From assembly GCA_026075535.2 (NCBI GenBank), contig AP026540.1, positions 868,001-932,000 of the forward strand: a stretch of 64,000 nucleotides of DNA. Reading direction: 5' to 3'. The notes under the pieces were generated by a model. It saw nothing but the letters and a program-made list of their open reading frames with translations. It did not search any database and was not told where the DNA came from. The DNA is from Tricholoma matsutake (taxonomy: Eukaryota; Basidiomycota; Agaricomycetes; Agaricales; Tricholomataceae). Positions 20,128 through 31,555 of this stretch are shown here, piece after piece. A program made the translations under genes and the position numbers. The first letter of the stretch is position 1, and the number at the start of each line of letters is the position of its first letter.

Positions 20128-21763
20128 TGGGGTCCATCCTAAAGCACGGAGGGCCTGACTCAAGTTGACGAGATGGGGGTCTTGATCCCAGTCAAGATTC
20201 AGTACAGGAGCTGGTGCTGGGGTAGTTCTGAGAGGGACAGTGATGATGGGTTTTCCAGGGCCAATACCAGATGGGTGACGATGGGTGATGAAGGCTTGAG
20301 GCTGGACAAAAGATGAAAGAGCTGGTGGAGAAAATATTCGAGATGCTGAAAAAATATTCGGCAGGGTTCGTCGTCAAACACGCCTGCATAAGGATCGAAA
20401 TGGGCCTGGGAGGTTCGAACGAAGACCAGAAAGATCTCGTGGGGATGTGGGTGTAGCAGGTGGGGGAATAGGAAGGGATTCGGCATCCTCTGCCCAGTCA
20501 AAATGCACAGGCAGTGGTGAAATGGCTCGTCTAGGGCCAAGTTGGGGTGAGCCGGGGCAGATGGGTGGTGGACAGGGTGCAGGAGGTGGACAGGGAGTGT
20601 TCATGGGCGTTGACAGCGTCGTTGGTGATGCGGGTGGGGTGTACCACATGGGCGGCAGCGAAATGGCTCATTTCCCGGGTGTCTGGGGCGAGCTGGGTCA
20701 TTGGGGCAGGGTCTGGGGGGAACAGGGTGGTGTGGGATGGATCCTGTATCATCGTTTGGGACATTGGGGCTGGCAGAGTTCATCCATTGAGTGTATGATG
20801 CGTTTTGACAAGCACACCTGCTTGTTGTTGTGTGACTCAGTTTTCTGGGCTGTAGACTGTCTCTGCATGCCATTTACGGCATGGTTAGCCATCTCTGAGG
20901 TGGTAGTAGTCGTTTGCATGCTAGATGTCACCCAGGTCACTGTTTCCGGGGTGGTTGTAGTGGGTATCGTTGCCGTTGTCAATGGTGACATGGCAGTGGG
21001 ACGGCGAGGCTCAGGCACAAGGGGGGGCTGGGGACTCAGCTGGGGTGCTGTAGGTCAGCTCGGCAGTGTATGCCATCATTTTTGAGGTGTTGGGAGCTGG
21101 TTTGGGGTTGGGGGTGGTGGTTGTCGACATTGATGGCGGCTGTGCAGGCATCGTCAGTGGTGATGATGGCGTAGTTGCCATCTCGTCGTAGGGTGCCGTT
21201 TGCGTATCTGCGTAGATGGTGGAGACGGTCATTGTTTGGGTGTTGGCATTGACAGTGGGGGTGGTTGTTTGTGTAACAGCATCGACAGTGGAGGTGGAGA
21301 TGGTCTGGATGTTTGTGTCTGTCGTTTCGCAGATCGTTGGGTTCATCTGTACACCCTCATCAACCTTGACCTTCTGGAGCTGTGTCTGTGGCTTCACGCA
21401 GTTGCCAGGGCTGTGACTTGTCTCCCATGCCTCTTGTTCCACCTTCTTCCCTCATTCTTCACCTTCTGTCAGTCCTTCCTCATAGCCTGCTTCTCTCCCT
21501 TCTTGCTTCCCTACCTGGTACATCATTTGCTGTGTTGTCTCTAGTAGTTCCTGATAGTCATCCTGTGCTTTCTGAAAGCCCTCTTCGCGACCTCATCTCA
21601 CGATCTCCTCATAGATGTCATTCTTGTGAGCCTGTAACCACTGAATGCGCGTTGTTGGGGACTGCCTTGCTTGCATATACTTGTTATTAAGCATGGTAAT
21701 GAATCTCGGGTCAAAATGGTGCTGGTGCTGGTGCCGTTGTCGCAGCCTGGTTTTTCTTTGCCA
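20128..21763 (-). pseudogene. W ORF1: coiled-coil and proline-rich protein, decayed
   Basis: It starts MAKKNQAATTAPAPAPF about 180 bp after the W 5' LTR. A one-base shift leads to FDPRFITMLNNKYMQARQSP, then a charged helical segment (GFQKAQDDYQELLETTQQMM, GREAGYEEGLTEGEE) likely to form a coiled coil. Next come a Thr/Gln-rich region with repeated TQT motifs, a Pro-rich region with FDWAEDAESLPIPPP, and a C-terminal block LDWDQDPHLVNLSQALRALG. Two internal TGA codons sit where CGA would fit. From memory, proteins ending in this WDxDP...ALGW block recur in Agaricomycete genomes as unnamed hypotheticals; I cannot confirm this here. Role unknown. Confidence 0.6.
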
Positions 21764-21946
21764 TAGTGATAGGTTCTTGGTGAGCAGTATGCCACAAGCA
21801 GAGACAGTAGATATGTAGCAGAGACAAAAGACAAAAGCAGAGAACAGAGGACTGAAGACAGAGAGAGAGAACAATAGACAGCTGAGGAAAATGTGCCAAA
21901 ATGAGGCAAACTGAGTGTGGAGTTCGAACTGCCTGTTGTCACCAGA

Positions 21947-23255
21947 TGGAGCCGTGTGGTCTCTCAGGGTCTCGTCTACTACTAGACAAGATGATGATAG
22001 GTTGTCTCCTCGGCTCAAAGGCCGATTCACTGTTTTGACCACATTCTAATCACATCAGATAACTCACACAAGGTCCCAGAAGCAGTGCGACCACTCCCGA
22101 CCAAGTCTACCAAGTGCGAGCATCGTATCAAATGCGATCGAACATCATTGAGGATCGTATCGAACACGATCGAACATCGTCGAGCATCGTTGAGCGTCAA
22201 ACATGGTTGAACATTGTCGAGGATCGTATCGAACACGATCAAACATCGTTGAGCATCACTCGTTGGACACAGTATTTCTTGTTCAAATGATCTTTGGATG
22301 CATGCTGGACACATGGGACACTATATTGCGTATATCGAACACATTTCGACCACATGTGCACGCATACAATCTGCTTGAAGCAGTTTCCAATCTTTTATTC
22401 AATTTATAACAAGGACAGTCTGGTTTTAGCTATTCTTTCTTATTATTTCTTCATCATGTGTTATATTCACCCCTTCTAGGCTCGCTTTATTGTTCTGATA
22501 TACTTATATTGTCTTTTGCCTTGAGTTTTCCACATGTTTGCCTCATGTTCTCTAGCCTTTTTAGGTACTTTCTTTATTTTATATAAAAAGATGTACTAGA
22601 TACAAAGAAAAACAAGAAAGTCGTCGTCTTCCTCCCAGATCACGGTGATTTGAGAGTACAGTTTAGTCTTATTCAGTCCAAAGTTTGGTGTTTTAGCTAA
22701 ACTTCCTCAAAATTCCTTGCATTACGCTATTTTCGCTCTCACTTCCCTCGATTAGCCTTTTTGTCACTTCTACTACTCATCTAGTCCCCCGATCTTGCGT
22801 CCGAACATATCTGTGCACTCGAAATTCCTCGAAACCTCTTCGAAAAATATTGCAACATCTTGAAAAGCATTGCGACATCTCAAAAATCATTGCAAAGTCT
22901 TGAAACACATTCTTTTAGCCTCAAACCGCTTTGACAAGCAGTTGTTTTATGACTATTTGATGGTCGGTCTGACAGGTGACATCTAGAGGGCCTCGCAACC
23001 TTCCTCTGACTCATGTTATACCATCTGAAGCCATTTTGTGGGTTTTGTTTGGGTTTCCGGGTTGAGTATCATCAACGGTTCAGACAGGGCTTGCATCTAC
23101 TACTAGACACGAGTCGGAAAGGACATGGACAAGCAAAGATGAATTTCTATCTGCACACATGCGTCTCTATTTTGTCACGTAACCACCAAGGGGAATGCCA
23201 GACTCTGGCATGGCTCTGCTACAGACTCTGCTATGTGCACTACTGCCACGGCTAC
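21947..23255 (-). repeat. W 5' LTR, interrupted by LTR-A
   Basis: LTR halves 21947-21991 and 23075-23255 pair with the single piece at 19038-19266. The 1.1 kb between them is LTR-A copy 1. Confidence 0.75.
21992..23074 (+). repeat. LTR-A copy 1 (LTR-like, about 1.08 kb)
   Basis: It starts near TGATGATAGG and ends GGTTGAGTATCATCA. About 400 bp (22263-22700) is nearly identical to 61970-62400, including a TATATAAAAAG promoter-like box near 22580. The left part holds GATCGAACATCGTCGAGCAT-type repeats of about 10 bp. I could not find a clear target duplication, so the exact ends are approximate and the LTR assignment is inferred. Confidence 0.6.
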
Positions 23256-23459
23256 AACAGCTGCCCACTTTCATTTCTACACTCGCTCTTTTGGGTCTCA
23301 TACTGTCTTGGCTAACACTCTCACTGATTTAGCCCCTCTATCTGGTCAATCACTACCACCATTCATTGTCTACATCCAGTCAGCTATCTATTCATTAATT
23401 TCAAATTCATTAGCTGTCGTTCTATTTTTGTTCATCTAGGCAACACTGATCTTGGTCTG

Positions 23460-25296
23460 CACAGCATGCACCCATCATTGCACCTCGTGTTGTGCATCCT
23501 GCTCCGCCTCGTGTTGAGCCTCACATCTGCGACACTGGCAAAACCCGTACGATGCAATGCCAGGGGCAGGTTTCTGCCTGCTCCTTCGACTGATGAGCTA
23601 AGTGAACTGCTGTCTCTGGCTGATTCCTTCATATTCCCATCGCTACCCAACCTCACAACCAGCCCCACCCCCATCATCTCGTACACGCCACCACCTGCAC
23701 CCCCGTCGACACCCCAGCCCTCCACAACCCCAACACCACCTGATGATGATGACTTCATGCCCAAAGGCATCAACCCTTTCTGGGGGTGATGATGAGGATG
23801 CAGAGGAGAGCCTCCAGGACTTCTTAAAGGCAATGCAACGCTGGGACCTCAACAAAACCAATGCCACAGATGCCCAGAAGCTGGAGAGCTTTGGGCTCAA
23901 CCTGAAGTCAAACACTGCTGCAGAACAATGGTTCAATAGCCTACCTGCCAGTGACAATGACACCTGGGACCACCTCATCAGCGCATTCAAGAGAAAGTGG
24001 CCAAGCAAAACTCCTACCATGAAAACTGTAGAAGAGAAGCAGGTGGCACTAGAGCATACTAGAATCAGTGAAGAAGAGGTGGGAAAGCAAGTGATAATGA
24101 ACAGAGTAGAGGAACTCACACACATCGTATGGGCAGACAAGATTGAGCAGCTCATGGCTGCAATCCCGGATGCTAACAGGTTGTTGATCAACACCATCCG
24201 CAAATTCATGCCGAAGGTCCTACAGAAGATAACGGGATCAGGACACATGACCTGGACTGCATTCTGCAGTGCCGTATGTGCAGCTACAGTCACCCAGATT
24301 GCTGAGGCAAAAGAGGAAGAGAGGGAAGCACAATATCTATGGGAGCAGGTGAGAAAGTTACAGGAACTATACAAGACATCTGCACGGGATGGCATGAATG
24401 CACTCCAATGGCTCACCCTGAACACACCATCCCCCATTCCCTGCTTCCAGATACTCCAAACACAACCACCCAATGCCCCAAACCACCCCCCTGCACCAAC
24501 ATTCAACACAAACAACCAGCCCCCACCACACACCACCTATCAAGCACTGAACCAACCAGCATACAGACAGAACAGAACCCCTGCCAAACACATGAATGAT
24601 GTCATACAGCTTGCACTCCCTATCCACCCAAACACCCCAGCCAGTTGGGCATTGTACAATGTCCAGATCATGAAGTGGAACACCAAATATGCTGGGCAGC
24701 AAGTGAGTGAGACACGACCATACCCACTCTCTCCTGGAACCATGCCTGGACACATGGGCCCCAGCTGTGACAGCTCCACCCCAATTCCAGGATTCAAAAG
24801 TTGCTGGAGATCCATTGCTGCATCCATCAAACACAGCTGCCCACCGACCAAAACAAGGAACGTCAACTGGGTCAACAAAATTAGTCCATGGGCCTCAAAG
24901 GAAGAGTACGACCAACAAGTGATCATGGAATACTTAGTGAGTCAGGGAAAAGGACAAGGGGTAGAACAAGAGGTTCCACTGACGACCCAAGAAAATGAGT
25001 ATGGTAGCAGAGGAGCAGTCCTTGGGTGTGAGGAGGCAACATCCAGGGATGACAAAACACCATTGAATGCAAGGTACACAGTAGAGCTGGAGGATGGACT
25101 CTTGTTCATAGATGCAGACAGTAAACCAGACACCACCATGTACCCAGTCCAAACAGAATCACAAATTGTTGACCTGTATTGCATGGAGAGTGATGACAAA
25201 GAAATGAGAACCATACCATTCCAACACACAGTCAAACTACATGGCCCACGAGGAGAGATTGTAAGGCTGAAGGGCACATTCGATGATGGCAGTTGA
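23460..25296 (+). pseudogene. Z gag and start of protease
   Basis: The N-terminal part (23466-23789: CNARGRFLPAPSTDELSELL, then a Pro-rich region and DDDDFMPKGINPFWG) joins by a shift near 23785 to a 500-codon frame. The capsid-like region reads SLQDFLKAMQRWDLNKT, AAEQWFNSLP and AFKRKWPSKTPTMKTVEEKQ. No zinc knuckle is evident. The C-terminal end reads VKLHGPRGEIVRLKGTFDDG, which I read as the protease active site with FDDG in place of DSG; the frame stops after it at 25296. Part of this class of fungal gypsy elements has a similar non-standard triad, but that is from memory. Confidence 0.75.
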
Positions 25297-27460
25297 CCTC
25301 CGGGCATTCCAAATGATCAAGCACTGCCTCGAAACTCTTGGAAAGTCAAACCATATCATGCACATGGCTGATGGTAGGCTGGTACCTTCAGCCAGAGCAT
25401 GGACAGGGATCATTACAGCAGGAGATGTCTCACACAAAGGAACCTTTGAGGTTTTTGATAGCAACAGGGCCTGGTCAGTACTGTTCAGGAAGCCCCTTCT
25501 GGAGAGGTTCAAAGCAGTACACAACTACAACCTAGACACCATAACAATCCCCAAGGGTGACAGCTGGGTTGTGCTACAAAACCAACACCAGCCTCAAGGA
25601 AGAACCCAGTCACTGCTCCCAGTGAATGGTAATTCCAGTAATAACCAGCACATCAACTTCAAGGGGGATCATGGTGCATCCCCCATGAGGCAAGTCTTCC
25701 AACATAACAACAGCATTGATGAACCAGTTGATGAGGTAATAATTGGGCAAACAGAACATGAGAACCATTCAGAGGAACAGGACAAGCAAAAGCCCAAAAA
25801 GCTTGAAACACCAAAAGCCCAACACCCACTCACACAAGACAGAAACAAGACACACACAAAGGATGAACGTGCTAAGTGGCGAGTAGCCAATGGTTTAAAC
25901 AAAAGGAGGTCTCAAACAGACCGAGTATCAGCAAAGTATCCAAAATGGAACATCAACTCTGAAGAACAAGACATTGATGCTGACACAGAGCAAAAGATAC
26001 TGCCAGGCAACCTAGATAAAGCAGTGTTCACCCAGTTATCAGACCCATTCAAAGTTGAACAGGTGAATGCAGTGCTCTCAGAACTAACCATAGGTGATGA
26101 CTTGACAAAGGAACAATGCATAAGCATTGATAATTTACTCCGCGAGTTTGCTGACTGCTTTGCCCTATCCATGAGTGAGGTAACAGTAGTAGAAGGAGCC
26201 ACACACAAGTTGAACATACCTGAAGGCACAACATTTAAAAAGAAGGTAAATCAGCATCCACTCACCGGGCCTCAAAAAGAATATTTCAATGGCATGCTCG
26301 ACAAGATGTTAAAAGCAGGTATAATTGCCCCAATTAACCACAGCGAGGTCAAGTGTTGTGGTGCAACCACCCTGGCAAAGAAAGCACATGAAGGCACAGG
26401 TTTGAACATAGAAGAGCTGCAACACCGAGTCAACAACGAATGCATTGCCACTGGGATACCTTCAGCCTTCAAAGACCTTCATCCAAAAGACATTGAACAG
26501 CCTGATACAGTACTGGCAGAAACCCAAACTAAGTGGCAAGTGTGCCAAGACTTTGGCAAACTAAACAAGGTAACACAAGTACCACCCATGCCCCAAGGAG
26601 ACATATGGGCCAAGCAACAATGCCTGAGTGGACACCGGTGGATAAATACATTTGACTTTGCAGCAGGATTCTATGCATGTGAGATCAGCCCAGAGGACCA
26701 GCCATATGTATGCTTCTACATTGAAGGAAGGGGGTATTTCTGTTACAAGCATATGCCCTTTGGATTAACAGGTGCACCTTCTACCTTTGCAGAAATGACA
26801 GCTCAAGCACTTGGTAACCTCGTAGGTATACTTTTTGAACTGTTTGTAGATGACAGTGGAATGGCTGGAGACAACTTCACAGAAATATTGGCCAATATCC
26901 AGACACTACTAACCAGGGTAAGAGAAAAAGGGCTTTCTCTATCAGCAGCCAAGTCAAGGTTCTTCATGACTGAAGCTGTCTTTGCAGGAGCAAGGGTGGG
27001 ACCAACAGGTATAAAACCAGACTTGACAAAACTGACAGCCATTGTGGACTGGAAACGACCCACAGATCTACAGAACCTAGCTGCATTCACAGGACTCACA
27101 GGCTATTTCAGAACACTAATCAATGGCTATGCAGCTTTGGCCCAACCTCTCACCGACTTAACCAGAGGCCTTGACCTTCCAAAAGGGAAGGGTAAAGCAG
27201 CATATAGACGCGCCATGAAGGGACACTCACTAGTAGGTCTGTGGAAGGAAGAACATGAAAAGGCCTTCCTGGGACTGAAGGTTGCCTTAACCAATGAACC
27301 AGTTTTGAAAGGACCAAAATTTGATGGAACACCCTTTGTCGTCACTACTGATGGTTGCAAATATGGTTTTGCAGGCATGCTATCACAGAGACACACCATG
27401 GTCTTACTAAATGGAAAGGAGGTCACACACATACATCCAGTCGCATTTGGCAGCAAATGA
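25283..27460 (+). CDS. Z pol: protease end, reverse transcriptase, RNase H start (725 codons)
   Basis: It overlaps the gag frame by 14 bp and starts with the rest of the protease (AFQMIKHCLETLGKSNHIMH). A Lys/Glu-rich linker leads to the reverse transcriptase: WQVCQDFGKLNKVTQVPPMP, the first catalytic Asp in NTFDFAAGFYACEIS, HMPFGLTGAPSTFAEM, and the FVDD box (LFELFVDDSGMAGD). The thumb-connection FTGLTGYFRTLINGYAALA follows. RNase H begins at TPFVVTTDGCKYGFAGMLSQ and is cut by a stop at 27458 after VAFGSK. The size and order match fungal gypsy pol. Confidence 0.85.
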   Translation: MMAVDLRAFQMIKHCLETLGKSNHIMHMADGRLVPSARAWTGIITAGDVSHKGTFEVFDSNRAWSVLFRKPLLERFKAVHNYNLDTITIPKGDSWVVLQNQHQPQGRTQSLLPVNGNSSNNQHINFKGDHGASPMRQVFQHNNSIDEPVDEVIIGQTEHENHSEEQDKQKPKKLETPKAQHPLTQDRNKTHTKDERAKWRVANGLNKRRSQTDRVSAKYPKWNINSEEQDIDADTEQKILPGNLDKAVFTQLSDPFKVEQVNAVLSELTIGDDLTKEQCISIDNLLREFADCFALSMSEVTVVEGATHKLNIPEGTTFKKKVNQHPLTGPQKEYFNGMLDKMLKAGIIAPINHSEVKCCGATTLAKKAHEGTGLNIEELQHRVNNECIATGIPSAFKDLHPKDIEQPDTVLAETQTKWQVCQDFGKLNKVTQVPPMPQGDIWAKQQCLSGHRWINTFDFAAGFYACEISPEDQPYVCFYIEGRGYFCYKHMPFGLTGAPSTFAEMTAQALGNLVGILFELFVDDSGMAGDNFTEILANIQTLLTRVREKGLSLSAAKSRFFMTEAVFAGARVGPTGIKPDLTKLTAIVDWKRPTDLQNLAAFTGLTGYFRTLINGYAALAQPLTDLTRGLDLPKGKGKAAYRRAMKGHSLVGLWKEEHEKAFLGLKVALTNEPVLKGPKFDGTPFVVTTDGCKYGFAGMLSQRHTMVLLNGKEVTHIHPVAFGSK

Positions 27461-28881
27461 ACATCTGGAACAGAAGAGAAGTACAAACCATATTTACTAG
27501 AATTTGCCACACTGAAGTTCTCCTTAGATAAATTCTCTGACCTTATATGGGGTTATGCAGTTGAGCTAGAAACAGACTGTCAAGCACTCAGAGACCACCT
27601 ACTAAATGACAAGCTGAACTCCACCCATGCTTACTGGAGGGACAGTGTACTAGCACACCAGATTATAGATGTACGACACAGACCTGGCTGCCTTAATCCT
27701 GTGGCAGATGGCATCAGCAGGAAGTATGTGAACCTACCCACAGAAGAAAATGACGGTCATACATGGACAGTAAGTGAGGATTGGGAAGCACAAACTGGCA
27801 TCCAGAATGACATATTCCAAATTGAGTCACTACCCACCTATGATGCTCTCAAAGCCTGATTTGCTAATGAAAAAGTGTTCCTGAACATCATAGAAGCGCT
27901 GGCTGAACCAGATCACAGGAAAAGTATTAGAGAATGGAAGAAAGCCAAGCACCGAGCAGAGGGGTACATGATCCAAGATGGCAAGCTTTGGAGGATAGGT
28001 AACACCAAATCCACATGGGCAAAACCATGAGTAGAGTGTGTACCACAATCAGAGGCAGTCACACTAGCATGGGAAGTACACTGGAACAAGGGGCATTTTC
28101 ACTGAGACAACATAAAAATCACACTGATGGACAGGATAGCTAGCCCACACCTCAACCAATCAATTACCAAGGCAATCATGGACTGTGGTAAGTGCAAAGG
28201 ACATGGCCCAAAACACTTACATTCACTACTAGAACCCATAACATGATGCCATCCATTTGAACTTCTTGTTGGAGATACCCTGTCTATGCCAAAAGGAAAA
28301 GGGGGTTTTACAAAAATCAGATTATATGCAGACATCTACTCACAGCACATATGGGCAGACAAACTCAAGACAGCCGCATCAGCAGCCCCCACTTGCAAGA
28401 CATTCAACAACATCTGTACCACATTCACAGCACCAGAGCCTTCATGGTTGATGGAGGTCCCAAGTTTGACAATGATGCACTCCACGAAGCATGTGCCACA
28501 CGTAATGTAGAGCTACAAATAGTTCCAGGATATTCCCCCTGGATCAATGGACTGATAGAAGGGATGAACGCAAAGCTGTTGGGGAGGCTAAAAAGACTGT
28601 GCTCACCAGATCTAGGGGAGGATGAATATAATGCAATGGATGTACCGGCTTCATGGCCAGACCACCTCGAGGAAGCCGTTGAATTTCTCAACAATGGTAT
28701 TCTTCCAAACCTCAAGTTCTCACCCAACAAACTCCTTCTGGGCATTGTGATCAACACAAAGTGCACACCAGCAGATCAAACAGACAAGGAAGTGTCAACA
28801 GATGAGGTTGAGGTCCAGATGGCATATGTGGAGCAACAACAATTAGATGGGTATGCACTAATGTCTGTATTACACTCCTAA
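27461..28881 (+). pseudogene. Z RNase H end and integrase
   Basis: After the stop, the same reading continues with EEKYKPYLLEFATLKFSLDK and CLNPVADGISR (end of RNase H). The integrase follows: H2C2 finger in HWNKGHFH and CGKCKGHG, and catalytic residues in VGDTLSMPKG, FMVDGGPKFDND and GLIEGMNAKLLGRLKRL. At least three stops and two frameshifts interrupt it. It ends LMSVLHS at 28881, a sequence that becomes part of the tandem repeats downstream. Confidence 0.75.
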
Positions 28882-29820
28882 TGCATGTCGATTGTAAGGT
28901 ATAATAATGAGAGAAATGCGAGCGGACAGAGAAACGGGAGCGGCTGGCCTTAGTTTGATGGCATACATCGAAACAGATATACAAGGCCATCCCCGTGGCC
29001 ATGGCCATGTCTGTGCCCATTGCATTTCAAATGTTACTAATGTCTGTATTACACTCCTAATGCATGTCAATTGTAAGGTATAATAATCAGAGAAATGGGA
29101 GCGGCCTGGACATGGGAGCGGCCTTAGTTCAATGGCATACATCGAAACAGATATACAAGGCCAACCCCATGTCCATCCCCATGTCCATGGCTGTGTCTGT
29201 GTCTGTGGCAGTGGCAGTGGCTGTGTCCGTGGCTGTGTCCATGGCCATGGCCATGTCTGTGCCCATTGCATTTCAAATATTACTAATGTCTGTATTACAT
29301 TCCTAATGCAATGTCTATAGTTCAATGGCATACATCAAAACAGATATACAAGGCCATCCCCATGGGTGTGTCAGTGGCTGTGTCAATGGCTGTGTCTGTA
29401 TCCATGGCCATGTCTGTGCCAATTGCATTTCAAATGTTACTAATGTCTGTATTACATTCCTAATGCATGTCTATAGTTCGATGGCATACATCAAAACAGA
29501 TATACATGGCCATCCCCATGTCAGTGGCTGTGTCCATGGCTGTTTCCGTGTCCGTGTCCGTGTCTGTGCCCTTTTCAATTCAAATTTTACTAATGTCTGT
29601 ATTACATTCCTAATGCATCTCTATTGCAAGGTATAATAATCAGTGTACAATGTAGTCATTGGTTAACATAGTATGTACATGGTGTGTCCGTTCCTGTGCC
29701 CATGTCTGTGTCCATGCCCATGTCTGTGCCCATTGCATTTCAAATGTTATTAATGTCTGTATTACATTCCTAATGCATGTCTATTGTAAGGTATAATAAT
29801 CAGTGTACAATGTAGTCATT
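28861..29820 (+). repeat. Satellite with 155-245 bp units and hexamer cores
   Basis: AATGTCTGTATTACA, then CTAATGCATG, starts units near 28861, 29040, 29285, 29441, 29595 and 29754. Within each unit is a variable array of hexamers (GTGTCC, GTGTCT, ATGGCC, GTGGCA), which accounts for the length differences. The first unit begins with the last codons and stop of the Z integrase. Confidence 0.75.
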
Positions 29821-29859
29821 GGTTAATATAGTATAGTGACTTTATATAGTGAGTTCAAC

Positions 29860-29965
29860 AGCATCCATCGAACCTGTATCATTCAATACAATGTATGTGT
29901 TCGATAGGTCGTATCATTCGATACAATGTATGTGTTCGATAGGTCATATCATTCGATACAATGTA
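29860..29965 (+). repeat. Short repeats of TTCGATAGGTCRTATCATTC
   Basis: About three units of 36 bp with CATTCGATACAATGTATGTG. It sits between the satellite and the Z 3' LTR. Confidence 0.6.
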
Positions 29966-29975
29966 GCTTACCTAT

Positions 29976-30184
29976 CTGATAGCAGAGTTGACAGCCAGAG
30001 TCCGGCATTTCCCTTAGTGGTCATGTGACCTCATAGATAGACATGTGTGTGTAGATAGAGATTCATCTTTTGCTTGTCCACATCCGCATCACCTCATGTC
30101 TAGTAGTAGACATGAGCCATTCTTGGCTGCATCCATCTAGTAGTAGATGCATCCACATTCGGGAGGTCAGACTAGCCACCTCCA
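29976..30184 (+). repeat. Z 3' LTR
   Basis: Partner of 18759-18999; ends CACCTCCA next to CCGGT. The 5' start is blurred because the GTAACTGTGG end is not conserved here. Confidence 0.7.
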
Positions 30185-30660
30185 CCGGTTCTGGAAAGAC
30201 CCTGGAACTCAATCTCAATGGATTTCATTGAGCAATTACCCAACTCCAATTGCCACACCACTATCCTTGTCATTGTTGACTGACTCTCAAAACAAGGCAT
30301 CTTTATCCCAATAGTTAATGAGATCACAGCTCAATAATTAGCCAACTTCATGTGTTCTCTAAGCATGGTGTTCCATCTCACATCCCTTGCAACTGGGGAT
30401 CTGATTTCATTTCCCATTTTTTCTGCTCCCTTGGAAAAGCTCTCGACATGAAAATTCATTTTACTTCCAGTTATCACCCACAAGGTGATGGCCAAACTGA
30501 ACAACATAACCAGACCCTGGAACAGTACCTCCAGATCTTCTGTAACTACTAGTGGGATGACTGGTCCCAGCTGTTGCCCTTGGGCAAATTTGCCTACAAT
30601 AATGCACCTGCCACTAAGGAAATTACAGGAACAAACCTAGTATGGATTGGATTTGGACAA
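30185..30660 (+). pseudogene. G2 integrase catalytic core
   Basis: Continues the frame cut at 18758: ERPWNSISMDFIEQLPNSNC (first Asp) and TILVIVD, then SKHGVPSHIPCNWGSDF, where the usual second Asp (SDRGSDF) is replaced so the triad is lost. HPQGDGQTEQHNQTLEQYLQ holds the Glu. Then FAYNNAPATKE. Multiple stops. Confidence 0.75.
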
Positions 30661-31296
30661 GTGATTACTGCTGGATGTATAAGTCAGCCAGAATTCTGAA
30701 TGAACTGGAACCTCTATACAATGGAAGAATTAAAGAGAAGTTATGAGAAGGTTACAGGGATGCTATGTCAAGGACCCCACAGTGAGTATCTGGCTTTGCA
30801 GGTGATATTTGGGTTAGAAGTTGTGAATTGAGCTGCTTCTCAAGGTGATGTGATTGCACTAGTGCTTTGAGTTCTTACAACTGGAAAAAGACTGGTAACT
30901 GAACCAAACTGTAACTGGTCATACAGTGACCATTGGTTATGGTTACAGTGAGTCACAGGCAGTTATGGTCTTGGTTCTACCAGATCATGTGCAATGACCA
31001 GACCATCCAGAACAGGTAAAGACCAATCTAGAACTGATCATGTTTCGAAGGTGCATGATCGATAGATCAACCCATTGACCATTGTTTGTGGATCAATTTG
31101 GATGCCCATCCTTCCTTTTCTCCCACCACCACCACTCCCCTCAATGCTGCTGCTCTTCCCTCCCTTCTTCCTCTTGACACTGCCATCTCTTGTCCCTCCC
31201 ACTCTTGATGATGACACCAACAACAACTGAGCACCAACATCCAGCCTTGTGAGCCACTGCTCACAGGGTGGATCATTGGTTGTCATGCAAAATGCA

Positions 31297-31394
31297 GCCC
31301 AAATGACAATCCAGCAGCATTTGGGCCCCAGTATGTTTTATTACATTTTGTTGTGATTTTCTACAACCAATAAAGCTATTCATTTGTTTTTCAG
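31297..31394 (+). repeat. Hairpin-plus-intron repeat, copy 7
   Basis: Arms GCCCAAATG and CATTTGGGC (31297-31326), then GTATGT at 31331 and TTTTTCAG ending at 31394, giving a 64-bp intron-like segment. It is flanked on both sides by copies of a GAGCCACTGCTCACAGGGT motif. Confidence 0.6.
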
Positions 31395-31555
31395 GTTATA
31401 CCAATGTAACAACCCAGCACCGATGTCCAGCCTCATGAGCCACTGCTCACAGGGTAGATTGTTGGTCCTATCTTCAACAATGATGGACAACAGGGCTAGA
31501 GACCACAAGGATGATGATGGATAATAGGGTCTAGAGTCAATGACAATGATGGACA

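Larger units (their letters stand above)
19038..23255 (-). mobile_element. W: non-autonomous LTR element with Z-type LTRs
   Basis: Two same-direction minus-strand LTRs (21947-23255, minus the LTR-A insertion, and 19038-19266) flank a region without gag, reverse transcriptase or integrase. On the element strand the LTR starts GTAGCCGTGGCAG, ends GGCTCCA, and is followed 2 bp later by TGGTGACAACAGG, the same primer site as Z. A purine tract (GGAGGAGGGGCACA) abuts the 3' LTR. Flanks TACAG and AACAG give a 4-of-5 target duplication. Inside are ORF1 (20128-21763) and ORF2 (19541-20014). W therefore appears to be mobilised by Z-type enzymes. Confidence 0.75.
18759..30184 (+). mobile_element. Z: Ty3/gypsy LTR retrotransposon split by W
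   Basis: It is flanked by CCAGT (18754-18758) and CCGGT (30185-30189), a 5-bp duplication with one mismatch, and it interrupts the G2 integrase exactly between KQLP and ERPW codons. A 5' LTR (18759-18999), a TGG-type primer-binding site (19002-19019), gag (about 23460-25296), pol (25283-28881) and a 3' LTR (about 29976-30184) follow the standard order. W lies about 20 bp after the primer-binding site. Stops and shifts show it is old. Confidence 0.85.

Noticed and set aside
23643..24536. Long minus-strand ORF (297 codons)
   Set aside because: It is antisense to the Z gag frame, whose codons and motifs are clear.
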